The position numbers and the translations under genes were made by a program. Positions 8,744-16,576 of a DNA stretch of 64,000 bases are shown piece after piece. Positions within the stretch are counted from its first letter, which is position 1. Every line of letters begins with the position of its first letter. This DNA comes from MGIIb-P sp963934015. GTDB lineage: Archaea > Thermoplasmatota > Poseidoniia > Poseidoniales > Thalassarchaeaceae. The notes beneath the pieces were generated by a model. That model saw only the letters and a program-made list of their open reading frames with translations. It searched no databases and was not told the origin of the DNA. The stretch covers positions 10,081-74,080 of the forward strand of contig CAWVWT010000006.1 in assembly GCA_963934015.1 (NCBI GenBank), read 5' to 3'.

Positions 8744-11173
8744 ATGAAAACCAATGCAAGCATACCTACACTACTTGTTGCATTGCTACTGTTACCCGGA
8801 TGTCTGAGTGGCATTGTCAATGATATTGATGATGTTATTTGGGAAATGTCCCCAGATGGCGAATGGCCACAGTTGAATCTGGGTGAACGCACTCGGACTA
8901 CCCCGACCCTCGATACATACGATGACTGCACGGTCCTGCTCGAGGATCTCAAAGATGCCTTGTGGGAACAAACCCTCGTCGAAATAGATCAGAATGCCTA
9001 CTGGAATTGGGCATCACCAATGATTGGTGGAGGGTGGATGGTCGATGATATGGTGATGGATGGCGCTGTTGCTGAGGCATCCATGGATGCCGACGGTGGT
9101 TCAAACTCCGGAGGCACAGCTCCTTCTAGCAGCGGCGGTGAAGATCGTTCCGGCACTTATTCTGAGACCAACAATCAGGAATCAGGTGTCGATGAAGCTG
9201 ATTTCCTCAAGTTCGATGGCAATCATTTCTACATGATCAACAACAATCACTTGGTAATCATCGGCGTACCAGAGCATGGTAATGTCACGCTTGTGTCTGA
9301 CATGGAATTGGAAGGCCAGCCCTTGCAGATGATGAAGGAGGGCGACAGTCTTGTCATCATCTCATCCATCAACAGTTGGAACATTCCTGACAGCGACCCA
9401 TTGCGCACCCTCATGCAAACAGAGGATGGCAATTGGCGCTCCTCCAATTTGGTCAAGTACACCGTGATCGATGTTACCAATCGAAGCGACCCCAACGTCG
9501 GTCGCGAGATTTTCATCGAGGGTAACCATGAAACCGCACGAATGGTCAACGGAACTGTTCGAAGCGTGTCCCACATGTGGTCCTATATTCCCGGAATTCA
9601 GACTTATCCATCTTTGCCCGATGATTATTGGAACACTGAAGATTGGGAAGAACGAATGAACCTCTGGAATAGATCCGTCGAGGAACTCATCGATGCGAAT
9701 AGGGCCGCATTCAATTTGCTGACTTTGGCCGACTTCGCACCTCAGATGCACCAGCGTATGGCTGATGGCACAATCTCCTCGTATTCATCGGGTAGTGGGG
9801 ATTGCAGCGAGTTCAGTGGTTCCACCGATGGTGTTGGCCGTGGATTCACCTCAATCATGACTGTGAACCTGCTCAGCGAGGAGTTTAGCAGCGAGGTTGA
9901 CCACATCGCATCTGCATGGGTAGAGGTCTATGCCAGTGGCGACATGATGGTACTCGCAGAACCCGCCAACGACTGGTGGTGGTTCTGGCGCAACAACGAC
10001 TACGAGGATGCGACCAACATCCACGCCTTCGACATCAGTGTTGAGGGTGAGACGACCTACATCGGCAGTGGTCGAGTAACAGGCACTGTTCAGGACCAGT
10101 TCTCCATGTCCGAGTACAATGGCGACATCCGCGTGGCCAGCACGACCGATTCGTGGGGTCGCTGGTGGCTGACAGAAGGTGGAGAATGGGAAGTCGTCGA
10201 ACCACAAAACCACATCACAGTACTCACACCTACGGAATGCATGATTCCCGAGGGCTGTGAGGACAACTCAGGAGAGTTGGTGCAGATTGGTCACATCGGT
10301 GAGATTGCCGAGGGCGAGCGGATCTGGAGCGCACGATTCGTCGGTGACATGGCCTATCTGGTCACCTTCCGAAACATGGACCCTCTGTGGACTATCGACC
10401 TATCTGATTCAGAGAATCCAACCATTTTGGGTGAACTCGAAGTTCCCGGTGTCTCTACCTACATCCATCCACTTTCTAACGGCGATTTGCTGACCATCGG
10501 TATGCCCGGTGGTGAAAATGGATTGGGATTGGATTGGAGCCTTACACAACTCAGTTTGTTCAATCTGAGCGACCTGACTGCACCTTCACTGGCTGATACC
10601 CAGCAACTTACACCTGGATATATGGATGGAGATTGCACTAGTGTCCGCTACTGTGGATGGTCTTGGTCTTACTCCGAGGCGACCTATGAGCACAAGGCAT
10701 TCACCTATTGGGAAGCCGCGGGATTACTTGCAGTCCCTCTTTCAACACACAGGTACGTGTATGATACGATTGAGATTGACGGACGCACTTACTCCTATTC
10801 AGGCTACGAATATGTCAGCAAGTTAATGCTCGTCGATGTCGACATGGAAAATCGTACACTATCTCTGCATGGAGAGATAGACCATTCGACATTCTACAAT
10901 GGTGGAGAGGGCGTTAGTGGTTGGTGGGGTAGCGATACCAGCGTTCGTCGCTCCGTCTTCATGGGCGACTATGTCTATGCCTTCTCAGGCGCGGGTGTGA
11001 GTGTCACATCGTATGCCGACATGAACACCACAGCGATGCTTGAATTACCGGGCTATGAGGCTGCAGAACCGTACTACTACAATGATGTCATCATGACGGA
11101 AGAAGTGGATGGCGAATCTGACGGTGAGAATTCGTCGAGTTCCGAAGGCTCGCCTCCCAAGGAAGAGGGCTGA
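8744..11173 (+). CDS. Secreted beta-propeller lipoprotein (COG4880-like)
   Basis: This 809-residue protein resembles archaeal secreted proteins with a C-terminal beta-propeller distantly related to WD-40 repeats. The ATG at 8744 is chosen because it begins a classical lipoprotein signal peptide ending in LLLLPGC, with the probable lipidated Cys at residue 20. Residues after about 130 include the family's conserved ESGVDEADFLKFDGNHFYMI-type strand. A Ser/Gly-rich spacer precedes it, and many Trp- and Asp-rich blades follow. The C-terminus is a Glu/Ser-rich tail with no second membrane segment, so the protein would be held outside the cell by lipid. Function is unknown. Its stop directly abuts that of the convergent dihydroorotase gene. 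Confidence 0.8.
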   Translation: MKTNASIPTLLVALLLLPGCLSGIVNDIDDVIWEMSPDGEWPQLNLGERTRTTPTLDTYDDCTVLLEDLKDALWEQTLVEIDQNAYWNWASPMIGGGWMVDDMVMDGAVAEASMDADGGSNSGGTAPSSSGGEDRSGTYSETNNQESGVDEADFLKFDGNHFYMINNNHLVIIGVPEHGNVTLVSDMELEGQPLQMMKEGDSLVIISSINSWNIPDSDPLRTLMQTEDGNWRSSNLVKYTVIDVTNRSDPNVGREIFIEGNHETARMVNGTVRSVSHMWSYIPGIQTYPSLPDDYWNTEDWEERMNLWNRSVEELIDANRAAFNLLTLADFAPQMHQRMADGTISSYSSGSGDCSEFSGSTDGVGRGFTSIMTVNLLSEEFSSEVDHIASAWVEVYASGDMMVLAEPANDWWWFWRNNDYEDATNIHAFDISVEGETTYIGSGRVTGTVQDQFSMSEYNGDIRVASTTDSWGRWWLTEGGEWEVVEPQNHITVLTPTECMIPEGCEDNSGELVQIGHIGEIAEGERIWSARFVGDMAYLVTFRNMDPLWTIDLSDSENPTILGELEVPGVSTYIHPLSNGDLLTIGMPGGENGLGLDWSLTQLSLFNLSDLTAPSLADTQQLTPGYMDGDCTSVRYCGWSWSYSEATYEHKAFTYWEAAGLLAVPLSTHRYVYDTIEIDGRTYSYSGYEYVSKLMLVDVDMENRTLSLHGEIDHSTFYNGGEGVSGWWGSDTSVRRSVFMGDYVYAFSGAGVSVTSYADMNTTAMLELPGYEAAEPYYYNDVIMTEEVDGESDGENSSSSEGSPPKEEG

Positions 11174-12526
11174 TTAAGCGAATTTCAGCGCTCGACCGGC
11201 GCAACCGGGTGTGCCAACCGCTTCACCACGGAACGAGCCACCCACAGTTCGCTTGTGTACAGGAATTCCATCGACGATGGTCCACATTGGCAGTCCGGTG
11301 AGTTCCATCCCAGCATAGGGAGTCCATCCGACTCGCGTCCACACATCATTATCGGTAATGGTCCGCCGAGTCTCAAGATCGACCAGAGTCAAATCACCAT
11401 CATAGCCCTCGATGAGTGACCCCTTGTTCTCCATGCCATACACCTTGGCAGGCCCAGCGCACATCCAGCGAACCACATCGGACACGCTACACTTACGATC
11501 CATCGCGTGCGTGAGCATCATAGGCAGTGCGGTTTCGACTCCGGGCATTCCTGAGGGTGCCTTGGGGAATCCGAGCGCTTTTGCACCCAATGTGTGCGGT
11601 GCGTGGTCAGTCGCAATACAGTCAATGGTCCCATCCTTGAGGCGCTTCCACAACGTATTCTTGTCTTCAGTGTAGCGAATGGGCGGATTCATTTGGAGAC
11701 GAACACCACGCTCTTCGACGTCATTGTGGTCAAAGGTCAGGTGTTGTGGGCAGACCTCGGTGGTGATGAGGTCGCCTTTGTGGGCCGCCAACCAGTCCGC
11801 CTCTGCTCCACTGGTTAGGTGCAGAACGTGAAGTCGGTGGTCGTGATCCTTGGCCAGAGCTGCTGCGCGCTGAGTGGCGAGCATTGCGCACTCAACGTCG
11901 CGCCACTCAGCGTGCGCGGCGATATCCGTACGGTGTGAAAAGTCAGGGTAGCGAGCATTCAGTCGATCCTCATCCTCGGCGTGGGTGGCGATGATGCCAC
12001 CGGTATTGGCGAAGATGTTCTCGAGATGCTTCTGTTGGTGAACAAGCAAGTCTCCTGTGCTACTGCCCATGAAGATCTTGATTCCACAAACACCATCCAT
12101 GCCTGCAATGCTCTGTAAGTCTGTGACATTGTTTGGTGTCGCCCCAATGAAGAAGCCATGATGAGTCACCCCATTGGCAGCAGCGGATGCAATCTTGGCA
12201 TCCATTGAGGCACGAGTCGTTGCTACTGGTTTGTTGTTTGGCATATCCAAGAATGCGGTGACTCCACCTGCTGCAGCTGCCCGACTACCACTTCCAAGAT
12301 CTTCCTTCTCAGGCTGTCCGGGCTCTCTAAAGTGAACTTGAGGATCGATAGCCCCAGGGAGCAGGTGGAGCCCAGTGCCATCGATAACCGCTTCAGTAGG
12401 GGTGGCAACAAGACCACCGCCAGCGGCTACGGTTTGAATTGAACCTGAAGTGACACGTAGATCCCCTTCGACGACACGGTCAACCAAGACCATCGTCGCA
12501 TTCTGGATGAGCAAGTCGCCTGCCAT
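11174..12526 (-). CDS. pyrC: Dihydroorotase
   Basis: This 450-residue amidohydrolase would cyclise N-carbamoyl-aspartate to dihydroorotate in pyrimidine synthesis. The N-terminal beta-sandwich leads to GLHLLPGAIDPQVHFREPG, followed by the MPNN substrate-loop motif, THAEDED, HVLHLTSGAE and IATDHAPHT, typical of type I dihydroorotases. The first His of the usual HxH metal motif is Gln (DPQVHF). From memory, this replacement is also found in a subgroup of annotated dihydroorotases, so an allantoinase- or hydantoinase-like role is less likely but not excluded. The ATG at 12526 is chosen because it starts the family-like MAGDLLIQNA; an upstream in-frame start would add nine poorly conserved residues. 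No other pyrimidine gene is adjacent. Confidence 0.85.
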   Translation of the reverse strand: MAGDLLIQNATMVLVDRVVEGDLRVTSGSIQTVAAGGGLVATPTEAVIDGTGLHLLPGAIDPQVHFREPGQPEKEDLGSGSRAAAAGGVTAFLDMPNNKPVATTRASMDAKIASAAANGVTHHGFFIGATPNNVTDLQSIAGMDGVCGIKIFMGSSTGDLLVHQQKHLENIFANTGGIIATHAEDEDRLNARYPDFSHRTDIAAHAEWRDVECAMLATQRAAALAKDHDHRLHVLHLTSGAEADWLAAHKGDLITTEVCPQHLTFDHNDVEERGVRLQMNPPIRYTEDKNTLWKRLKDGTIDCIATDHAPHTLGAKALGFPKAPSGMPGVETALPMMLTHAMDRKCSVSDVVRWMCAGPAKVYGMENKGSLIEGYDGDLTLVDLETRRTITDNDVWTRVGWTPYAGMELTGLPMWTIVDGIPVHKRTVGGSFRGEAVGTPGCAGRALKFA

Positions 12527-12608
12527 TAGAGCACTGCTCAGGCATCGACTCAATGAGTATTGCGCGTGTGCGGAGTCCTTGAAATAGGGGAGGCAACCCC
12601 GAAGAACC

Positions 12609-12686
12609 AGCGGGTTGGAGTAGCCAGGTTATCTCGTCGGGCTCATAACCCGGAGACCGATCGTTCAAATCGATCACCCGCTACCA
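12609..12686 (+). tRNA. Initiator tRNA-Met (CAT), CCA encoded
   Basis: The gene folds into a full cloverleaf: seven perfect acceptor pairs (AGCGGGT with ACCCGCT), a D arm, an anticodon loop CTCATAA, and a T arm GATCG/CGATC closing TTCAAAT. The anticodon stem ends in three G-C pairs (GGG opposite CCC) and the first acceptor pair is A1-U72. Both are hallmarks of archaeal/eukaryotic initiator tRNA. The 3' CCA is in the DNA. It lies between the divergent dihydroorotase and radA genes. Confidence 0.96.
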
Positions 12687-12785
12687 AGATATCTACATCC
12701 CTATGTTTGTTTCGCGAAAGTGATGAATGTGAAATGAAAGTGGATAAAGAGGGCACTGAGAGCCTGCAAAACATCATTAAAAAAG

Positions 12786-12794
12786 AAAATATAA
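12786..12794 (+). promoter_or_regulatory. Candidate TATA box for radA
   Basis: The A/T-rich AAAATATAA in a purine-rich context lies about 66 bases before the radA ATG and resembles an archaeal BRE/TATA element. A second TATA-like stretch occurs at about 12816-12822. Neither is proven. The 167 bases between the tRNA and radA contain no other gene. Confidence 0.4.
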
Positions 12795-12859
12795 CCTACC
12801 CGTCCTTCGTTGGTTCATATACTACAGCACTCTAGCACGGTCTACAACACAAGGTGAAA

Positions 12860-13882
12860 ATGATGACAACCAAGAAGAAGACAACAAAGACCGAGACCAT
12901 AACCGAAGATGACGAGGAGGTCGTTATCATAGACGCTGAAGAACCTGAACTGACAGTAGAAGATCTCCCTGGCGTCGGGCCTGCGACTGCGGAGAAATTA
13001 CGCGAAGCAGGATTCAATGAACTCCTAGCAATTGCCGTGATGACACCAAAATCTCTCGCAGACGCGGCAGAACTTGGTGAAGCAGTATCGGCAAAAATCA
13101 TCTCATCTGCGAAGAAACTCGCAAATATTGGCGGATTCATATCCGGAAATGCATTGCTAGAAAGACGTCGACAGGTGCTCAAGCTCAGTAGCGGGTCAGC
13201 TGCAATCGACGAATTATTAGGCGGTGGTTTTGAAACGCAAGCTATTTGCGAAGTTTACGGTGAATTCGGTAGTGGAAAAACCCAGGTTGGGCACCAACTT
13301 GCCGTCAACTGCCTGCTACCCAAGGAGCAAGGTGGTCTCGGCGGTGAAGTATTCTACATTGATACAGAAGACACATTCCGTCCAGAGCGAATTGCACAAA
13401 TGGCAAGAGGGGTCGGCATGGACCCAGAAGTCGCTCTCGAACGTATACACGTTGCACGGGCATACAATTCATCACACCAGATGTTGTTGGTCGATGAGAT
13501 TCAGCGAGCTTCGAAGAACATTGAAGTCAAACTCATTATCGTCGACTCGCTCATTGCACATTTCCGTGCTGAATTCCTTGGGCGAGGTATGTTGGCCGAT
13601 CGCCAGCAGAAGCTCAACCGCCATCTGAAGGAACTCAAGAAATTGGCAGATGTCAACAACGCGATGGTCCTCGTGACCAACCAGGTCATGTCAAAACCAG
13701 ATGCAATGTGGGGAGATCCAACCAAACCGGTGGGTGGCCACGTTGTTGGCCACGCTTCGACATTCCGCATATATCTACGAAAATCCAAGGCAGGTTCGCG
13801 TATTGCACGCCTGATCGATTCACCCAATCTGCCGGAAGGCGAAGCCAAGTTCTTCGTCACGGCAGAAGGCCTGCGCGATTGA
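12860..13882 (+). CDS. radA: DNA repair and recombination protein RadA
   Basis: RadA is the archaeal RecA/Rad51 homologue, forming ATP-dependent filaments on single-stranded DNA for strand exchange. The 340-residue protein has a charged N-terminus, a helix-hairpin-helix domain at about 31-80 (LPGVGPATAEKLREAG), Walker A GEFGSGKT at 134-141, and Walker B LIIVDSL. The L2 region and the Rad51-type C-terminus (PEGEAKFFVTAEGLRD) are present. ATG codons at 12860 and 12863 follow an AAGGTGA-like ribosome-binding sequence; an in-frame GTG at 12854 would overlap it, so ATG 12860 is preferred. The gene stands alone downstream of tRNA-Met and ends in a strong hairpin shared with the convergent peptidase gene. 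Confidence 0.96.
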   Translation: MMTTKKKTTKTETITEDDEEVVIIDAEEPELTVEDLPGVGPATAEKLREAGFNELLAIAVMTPKSLADAAELGEAVSAKIISSAKKLANIGGFISGNALLERRRQVLKLSSGSAAIDELLGGGFETQAICEVYGEFGSGKTQVGHQLAVNCLLPKEQGGLGGEVFYIDTEDTFRPERIAQMARGVGMDPEVALERIHVARAYNSSHQMLLVDEIQRASKNIEVKLIIVDSLIAHFRAEFLGRGMLADRQQKLNRHLKELKKLADVNNAMVLVTNQVMSKPDAMWGDPTKPVGGHVVGHASTFRIYLRKSKAGSRIARLIDSPNLPEGEAKFFVTAEGLRD

Positions 13883-13898
13883 GCGTAGGTCTTGTGGC

Positions 13899-13942
13899 TC
13901 GATGGCACCGGGATCTTTCCCATTTCCTACCGGTGCCGTCGA
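13899..13942. terminator. Strong hairpin between convergent radA and M3 peptidase genes
   Basis: Thirteen-base arms (13899-13911 and 13930-13942) pair with only one G-U wobble around an 18-nt pyrimidine-rich loop (13912-13929). It fills the 67-base gap between the two stops, so it could end transcripts from both sides. Hairpin-dependent termination is not standard in archaea, so the role is inferred from position. Confidence 0.55.
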
Positions 13943-13949
13943 TGCTACC

Positions 13950-15632
13950 TCAGGCTGGTAGTTTCGACAACTCATCCCTTACAGCATCGATAAGCCCTTG
14001 CACAGTTGAGCGCCCCAAATCAAAACTCATGCCACCTGCCTCAAATAAATTTGGAAGTGGACGCGATCCACCCAATCGCATAGCAGTGGCATAATTTCCA
14101 AGTGCTTTTTCGGGGTTTTCTCTATATTGGAGCCATATTTGGAGCGCACCCAATTGTGCGATTCCATACTCAATATAGTAGAAGGGGTATGAGAACAGGT
14201 GGAGTTGTTTTTGCCAGCTAACATTTCTCCAATCTTCAAATCCTGACCAATCCAATATCGATCCGAATTTGTTTGCCAGTTCGAGCCACTTGTCGTGCCT
14301 CTCAGTTCGAGAGTGTTCTGGATTTGTGTAAATCCAGTGTTGGAAGGCATCGATTGTTGCAATCCATGCAAGAATAGAAACAATTCCCTCGAGATGCTCA
14401 CGGACCGCTCTCTGAGAATCATTCTTCGAATAGAATTCATCAAGGAAATCATGGGTTAGCAACTCCATTGACATTGCTGCAACCTCACAGAATTCCAATG
14501 GTGCACTGCGGTAATCAACCAGTGGCAAATCATCAGCATAGATTGAATGAAAGGCGTGTCCAGCCTCATGAACCATAGTTTCGAGATCTCGCTGTAGTCC
14601 GGTTGCATTCATGAAAATGAATGGCTTTCGGCTGTGGTCTCGCTGTAATTGGTACCCCCCTGGTGCCTTACCCTTGCGACTGTCTAAATCGAGGCTTTTT
14701 CCGTCTCGTAAACTGTCAAAGAAGCCACCGAGTTCAGGAGAGAGACGATGGAACATTCGACTTGTCCCTGCGACCATTTCGTCAACTTCAGTAAATGGTT
14801 TCAATGGTTCGCGGCCATGCACATCATGGCCTAAATCCCACATCCTTAGGGATTGCAGATTCAAAGCCACCCGTCGCTCTTCGTCCACATCTCTCATCAG
14901 AGGGACACATATTGATTCCACAGCATCATGAAATGCTTTACAATCAGCGGGTGTGTAATCAAATCTATGTTTGGCATCGAAGATGTAATCTCGGTAATTT
15001 TCATACCCTGAATTGTGAGCGACTTTCTGGCGTAAAGCAATCATTTTTTCGTAGATATCATCAATTTCTTCTGAATTTTCAAACCGCCTTTCACCGACTG
15101 TTCTGTATGCACTTTCTCGGGTTCCGCGATCATTGACCTGTAGGTATTTCCCCATTTGCTGCATGGTTCGTTCTTCGCCATCAAATTCAACAGTCATCGC
15201 ACCACAAATTTCGTTGTAGCGTTGGCCTAATTTTGTGAGTTCGGTGCCGAGGGGGATATTCTCTTCTCTGAACAGCGATAAATCCATTTTTGTATCCCTA
15301 AGTAAGACATTATATTCTTCAGAATCAAGTTGACTAGCATACTGACTTCCAGCTAGTTTTCGATTTAGCAGATCGCCCACTTTTGCCAATTCGGGTTCAA
15401 CATTTTCAACAAAGTCAAGATAGGCTTGTTTAATCTCTTCATTCTCAGTATCACAAGTCATGTTGACATAGAGCATTGAGCCGGTTTCCCCCACATATGC
15501 ATCGAATCGACCCAATTCAAGTAACCATGATTCAAGTTTTTCAGCAGAATCGACGTCACGATTCAGAAAATCCTGATAATATGGTTCTAATTCTGACCAA
15601 TTTGTTGCATCGAGCCCCTCGAAAGAAGCCAT
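13950..15632 (-). CDS. M3 family oligoendopeptidase (PepF-like)
   Basis: This 560-residue zinc peptidase would cleave short peptides in the cytoplasm; there is no signal peptide. The catalytic HEAGH motif (HExxH) is at residues 355-359, followed by the downstream Glu ligand in APLEFCEVAAMSMELL. The helical N-terminal half with LRDTKMDLSL and the FDAKHRFDYTPADC segment are typical of PepF/M3B enzymes. The ATG at 15632 is preceded by the stop of a small zinc-protein gene nine bases upstream, so the two are probably cotranscribed. In a peptide-degrading heterotroph it would finish hydrolysis of imported oligopeptides (inference). Confidence 0.9.
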   Translation of the reverse strand: MASFEGLDATNWSELEPYYQDFLNRDVDSAEKLESWLLELGRFDAYVGETGSMLYVNMTCDTENEEIKQAYLDFVENVEPELAKVGDLLNRKLAGSQYASQLDSEEYNVLLRDTKMDLSLFREENIPLGTELTKLGQRYNEICGAMTVEFDGEERTMQQMGKYLQVNDRGTRESAYRTVGERRFENSEEIDDIYEKMIALRQKVAHNSGYENYRDYIFDAKHRFDYTPADCKAFHDAVESICVPLMRDVDEERRVALNLQSLRMWDLGHDVHGREPLKPFTEVDEMVAGTSRMFHRLSPELGGFFDSLRDGKSLDLDSRKGKAPGGYQLQRDHSRKPFIFMNATGLQRDLETMVHEAGHAFHSIYADDLPLVDYRSAPLEFCEVAAMSMELLTHDFLDEFYSKNDSQRAVREHLEGIVSILAWIATIDAFQHWIYTNPEHSRTERHDKWLELANKFGSILDWSGFEDWRNVSWQKQLHLFSYPFYYIEYGIAQLGALQIWLQYRENPEKALGNYATAMRLGGSRPLPNLFEAGGMSFDLGRSTVQGLIDAVRDELSKLPA

Positions 15633-15641
15633 ATATTCACC

Positions 15642-15911
15642 TCACGGATTGTTTGTTCGGTTTCCCTGTGAGCGAACCGATTTCGGTCCGTCCGGTAATC
15701 CGTTCTCGTCCCGAGTAAGTTTTTGGCATCTCCATACTTCAACCTCTGCCTCGACCTTTTCGATGATAGTCTCCATTTCAGGGTGATCTGGATTGACACG
15801 TGCTGTCCAACAGGCCAAGCAAATTCGTTTGCTGTCAACATCGACAAAATTCATCGGTGTACACTGGATTCCACAGTCAACGCATTTGCGCCAAGCATGA
15901 TGCTTTGCCAT
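15642..15911 (-). CDS. Small cysteine-rich probable zinc-binding protein
   Basis: This 89-residue cytoplasmic protein has Cys10, Cys13, Cys17, Cys31 and Cys34, the CVDC and CLAC pairs suggesting a treble-clef or zinc-ribbon site. A helical acidic segment and a polar basic tail follow. The ATG at 15911 is preferred over an in-frame GTG at 15929, because the GTG lies inside a perfect hairpin (15916-15930) that ends just upstream of the ATG. It sits between the Cgi121-like gene (63-base gap) and the oligoendopeptidase gene (nine-base gap). The family is not recognised. Confidence 0.65.
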   Translation of the reverse strand: MAKHHAWRKCVDCGIQCTPMNFVDVDSKRICLACWTARVNPDHPEMETIIEKVEAEVEVWRCQKLTRDENGLPDGPKSVRSQGNRTNNP

Positions 15912-15915
15912 GAAT

Positions 15916-15930
15916 CGTGGCGGGGCCACG
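15916..15930 (-). other. Hairpin immediately upstream of small zinc-protein start
   Basis: CGTGGC and GCCACG form a six-base perfect stem with a GGG loop (CCC on the transcript strand). The stem ends four bases before the ATG at 15911. It could influence ribosome access or mark an RNA processing site. Confidence 0.45.
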
Positions 15931-15974
15931 AGGCCATAAGGCGTTTCGCTATCCCTTCTCTGTCACGTCGCAAC

Positions 15975-16562
15975 TCAATTGAAATCGGCCAATGCGATAT
16001 GAGCGAGGGCCGAACGATGAATTGAATCAATATCCAATGACAGCGCGTCTTCAATTTGCAACTCAAGGCGCTGCACACTTTCTTCATGGGGAATCGGGGC
16101 ATGGGGCAATAATTTGCAATCTAGAACGCACATTAGGCGATCAGCCTCACGATCCAGTGCCACCCGGTCAAGTTCCGGCCATTCGGTTTCATTGATTGGA
16201 TTGGTTGGGAATTCAGGGAGGTGAATTAGCCAAGCAGTTTGATCACCATCAGCCAATCCAGCACGCTCAAAACCAATTCGAATTTGATGTGTTCCAGCAA
16301 TCAATCGAATGTATTCAGAATCGAGAGCATTTGCGCGCATGGTGGAATTGGTATACCGTGATGCAAGTCCAAGCCAAGCAGTCCACAATTGTGTTTCACT
16401 TACAGCTGCTGGGCCACCTAGCAGAAGCCATCGTTCATCATTTCGCCATTCAAGGAAAGATTTCACCAATTGATTAGCATTTGTAATCGGGTTAGAGAAA
16501 GCCAGGCCCCAGCAAGGGTACGGGGTGCGTGACATAGATGGAGGGAGCAGTCCCTCCCTCAT
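15975..16562 (-). CDS. Cgi121-like KEOPS complex subunit
   Basis: This 195-residue protein resembles Cgi121, the KEOPS subunit that binds tRNA and supports Bud32 in t6A modification. Support comes from the helical core followed by the conserved EYIRLIAGTHQI and AGL segment, which matches the C-terminal Cgi121 signature (E-x-L-L...SGT/AGTRQI...G). Similarity is moderate and the Trp-rich middle is divergent. The start is uncertain: ATG 16562 is given, with alternatives at TTG 16580 (which would overlap the hel308 stop) and ATG 16535. It follows hel308 directly on the same strand. Cgi121 and Hel308-type helicases are known to be linked in archaeal genomes, which supports the call. Confidence 0.7.
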   Translation of the reverse strand: MREGLLPPSMSRTPYPCWGLAFSNPITNANQLVKSFLEWRNDERWLLLGGPAAVSETQLWTAWLGLASRYTNSTMRANALDSEYIRLIAGTHQIRIGFERAGLADGDQTAWLIHLPEFPTNPINETEWPELDRVALDREADRLMCVLDCKLLPHAPIPHEESVQRLELQIEDALSLDIDSIHRSALAHIALADFN

Positions 16563-16576
16563 GAATCGGTCGGGCG

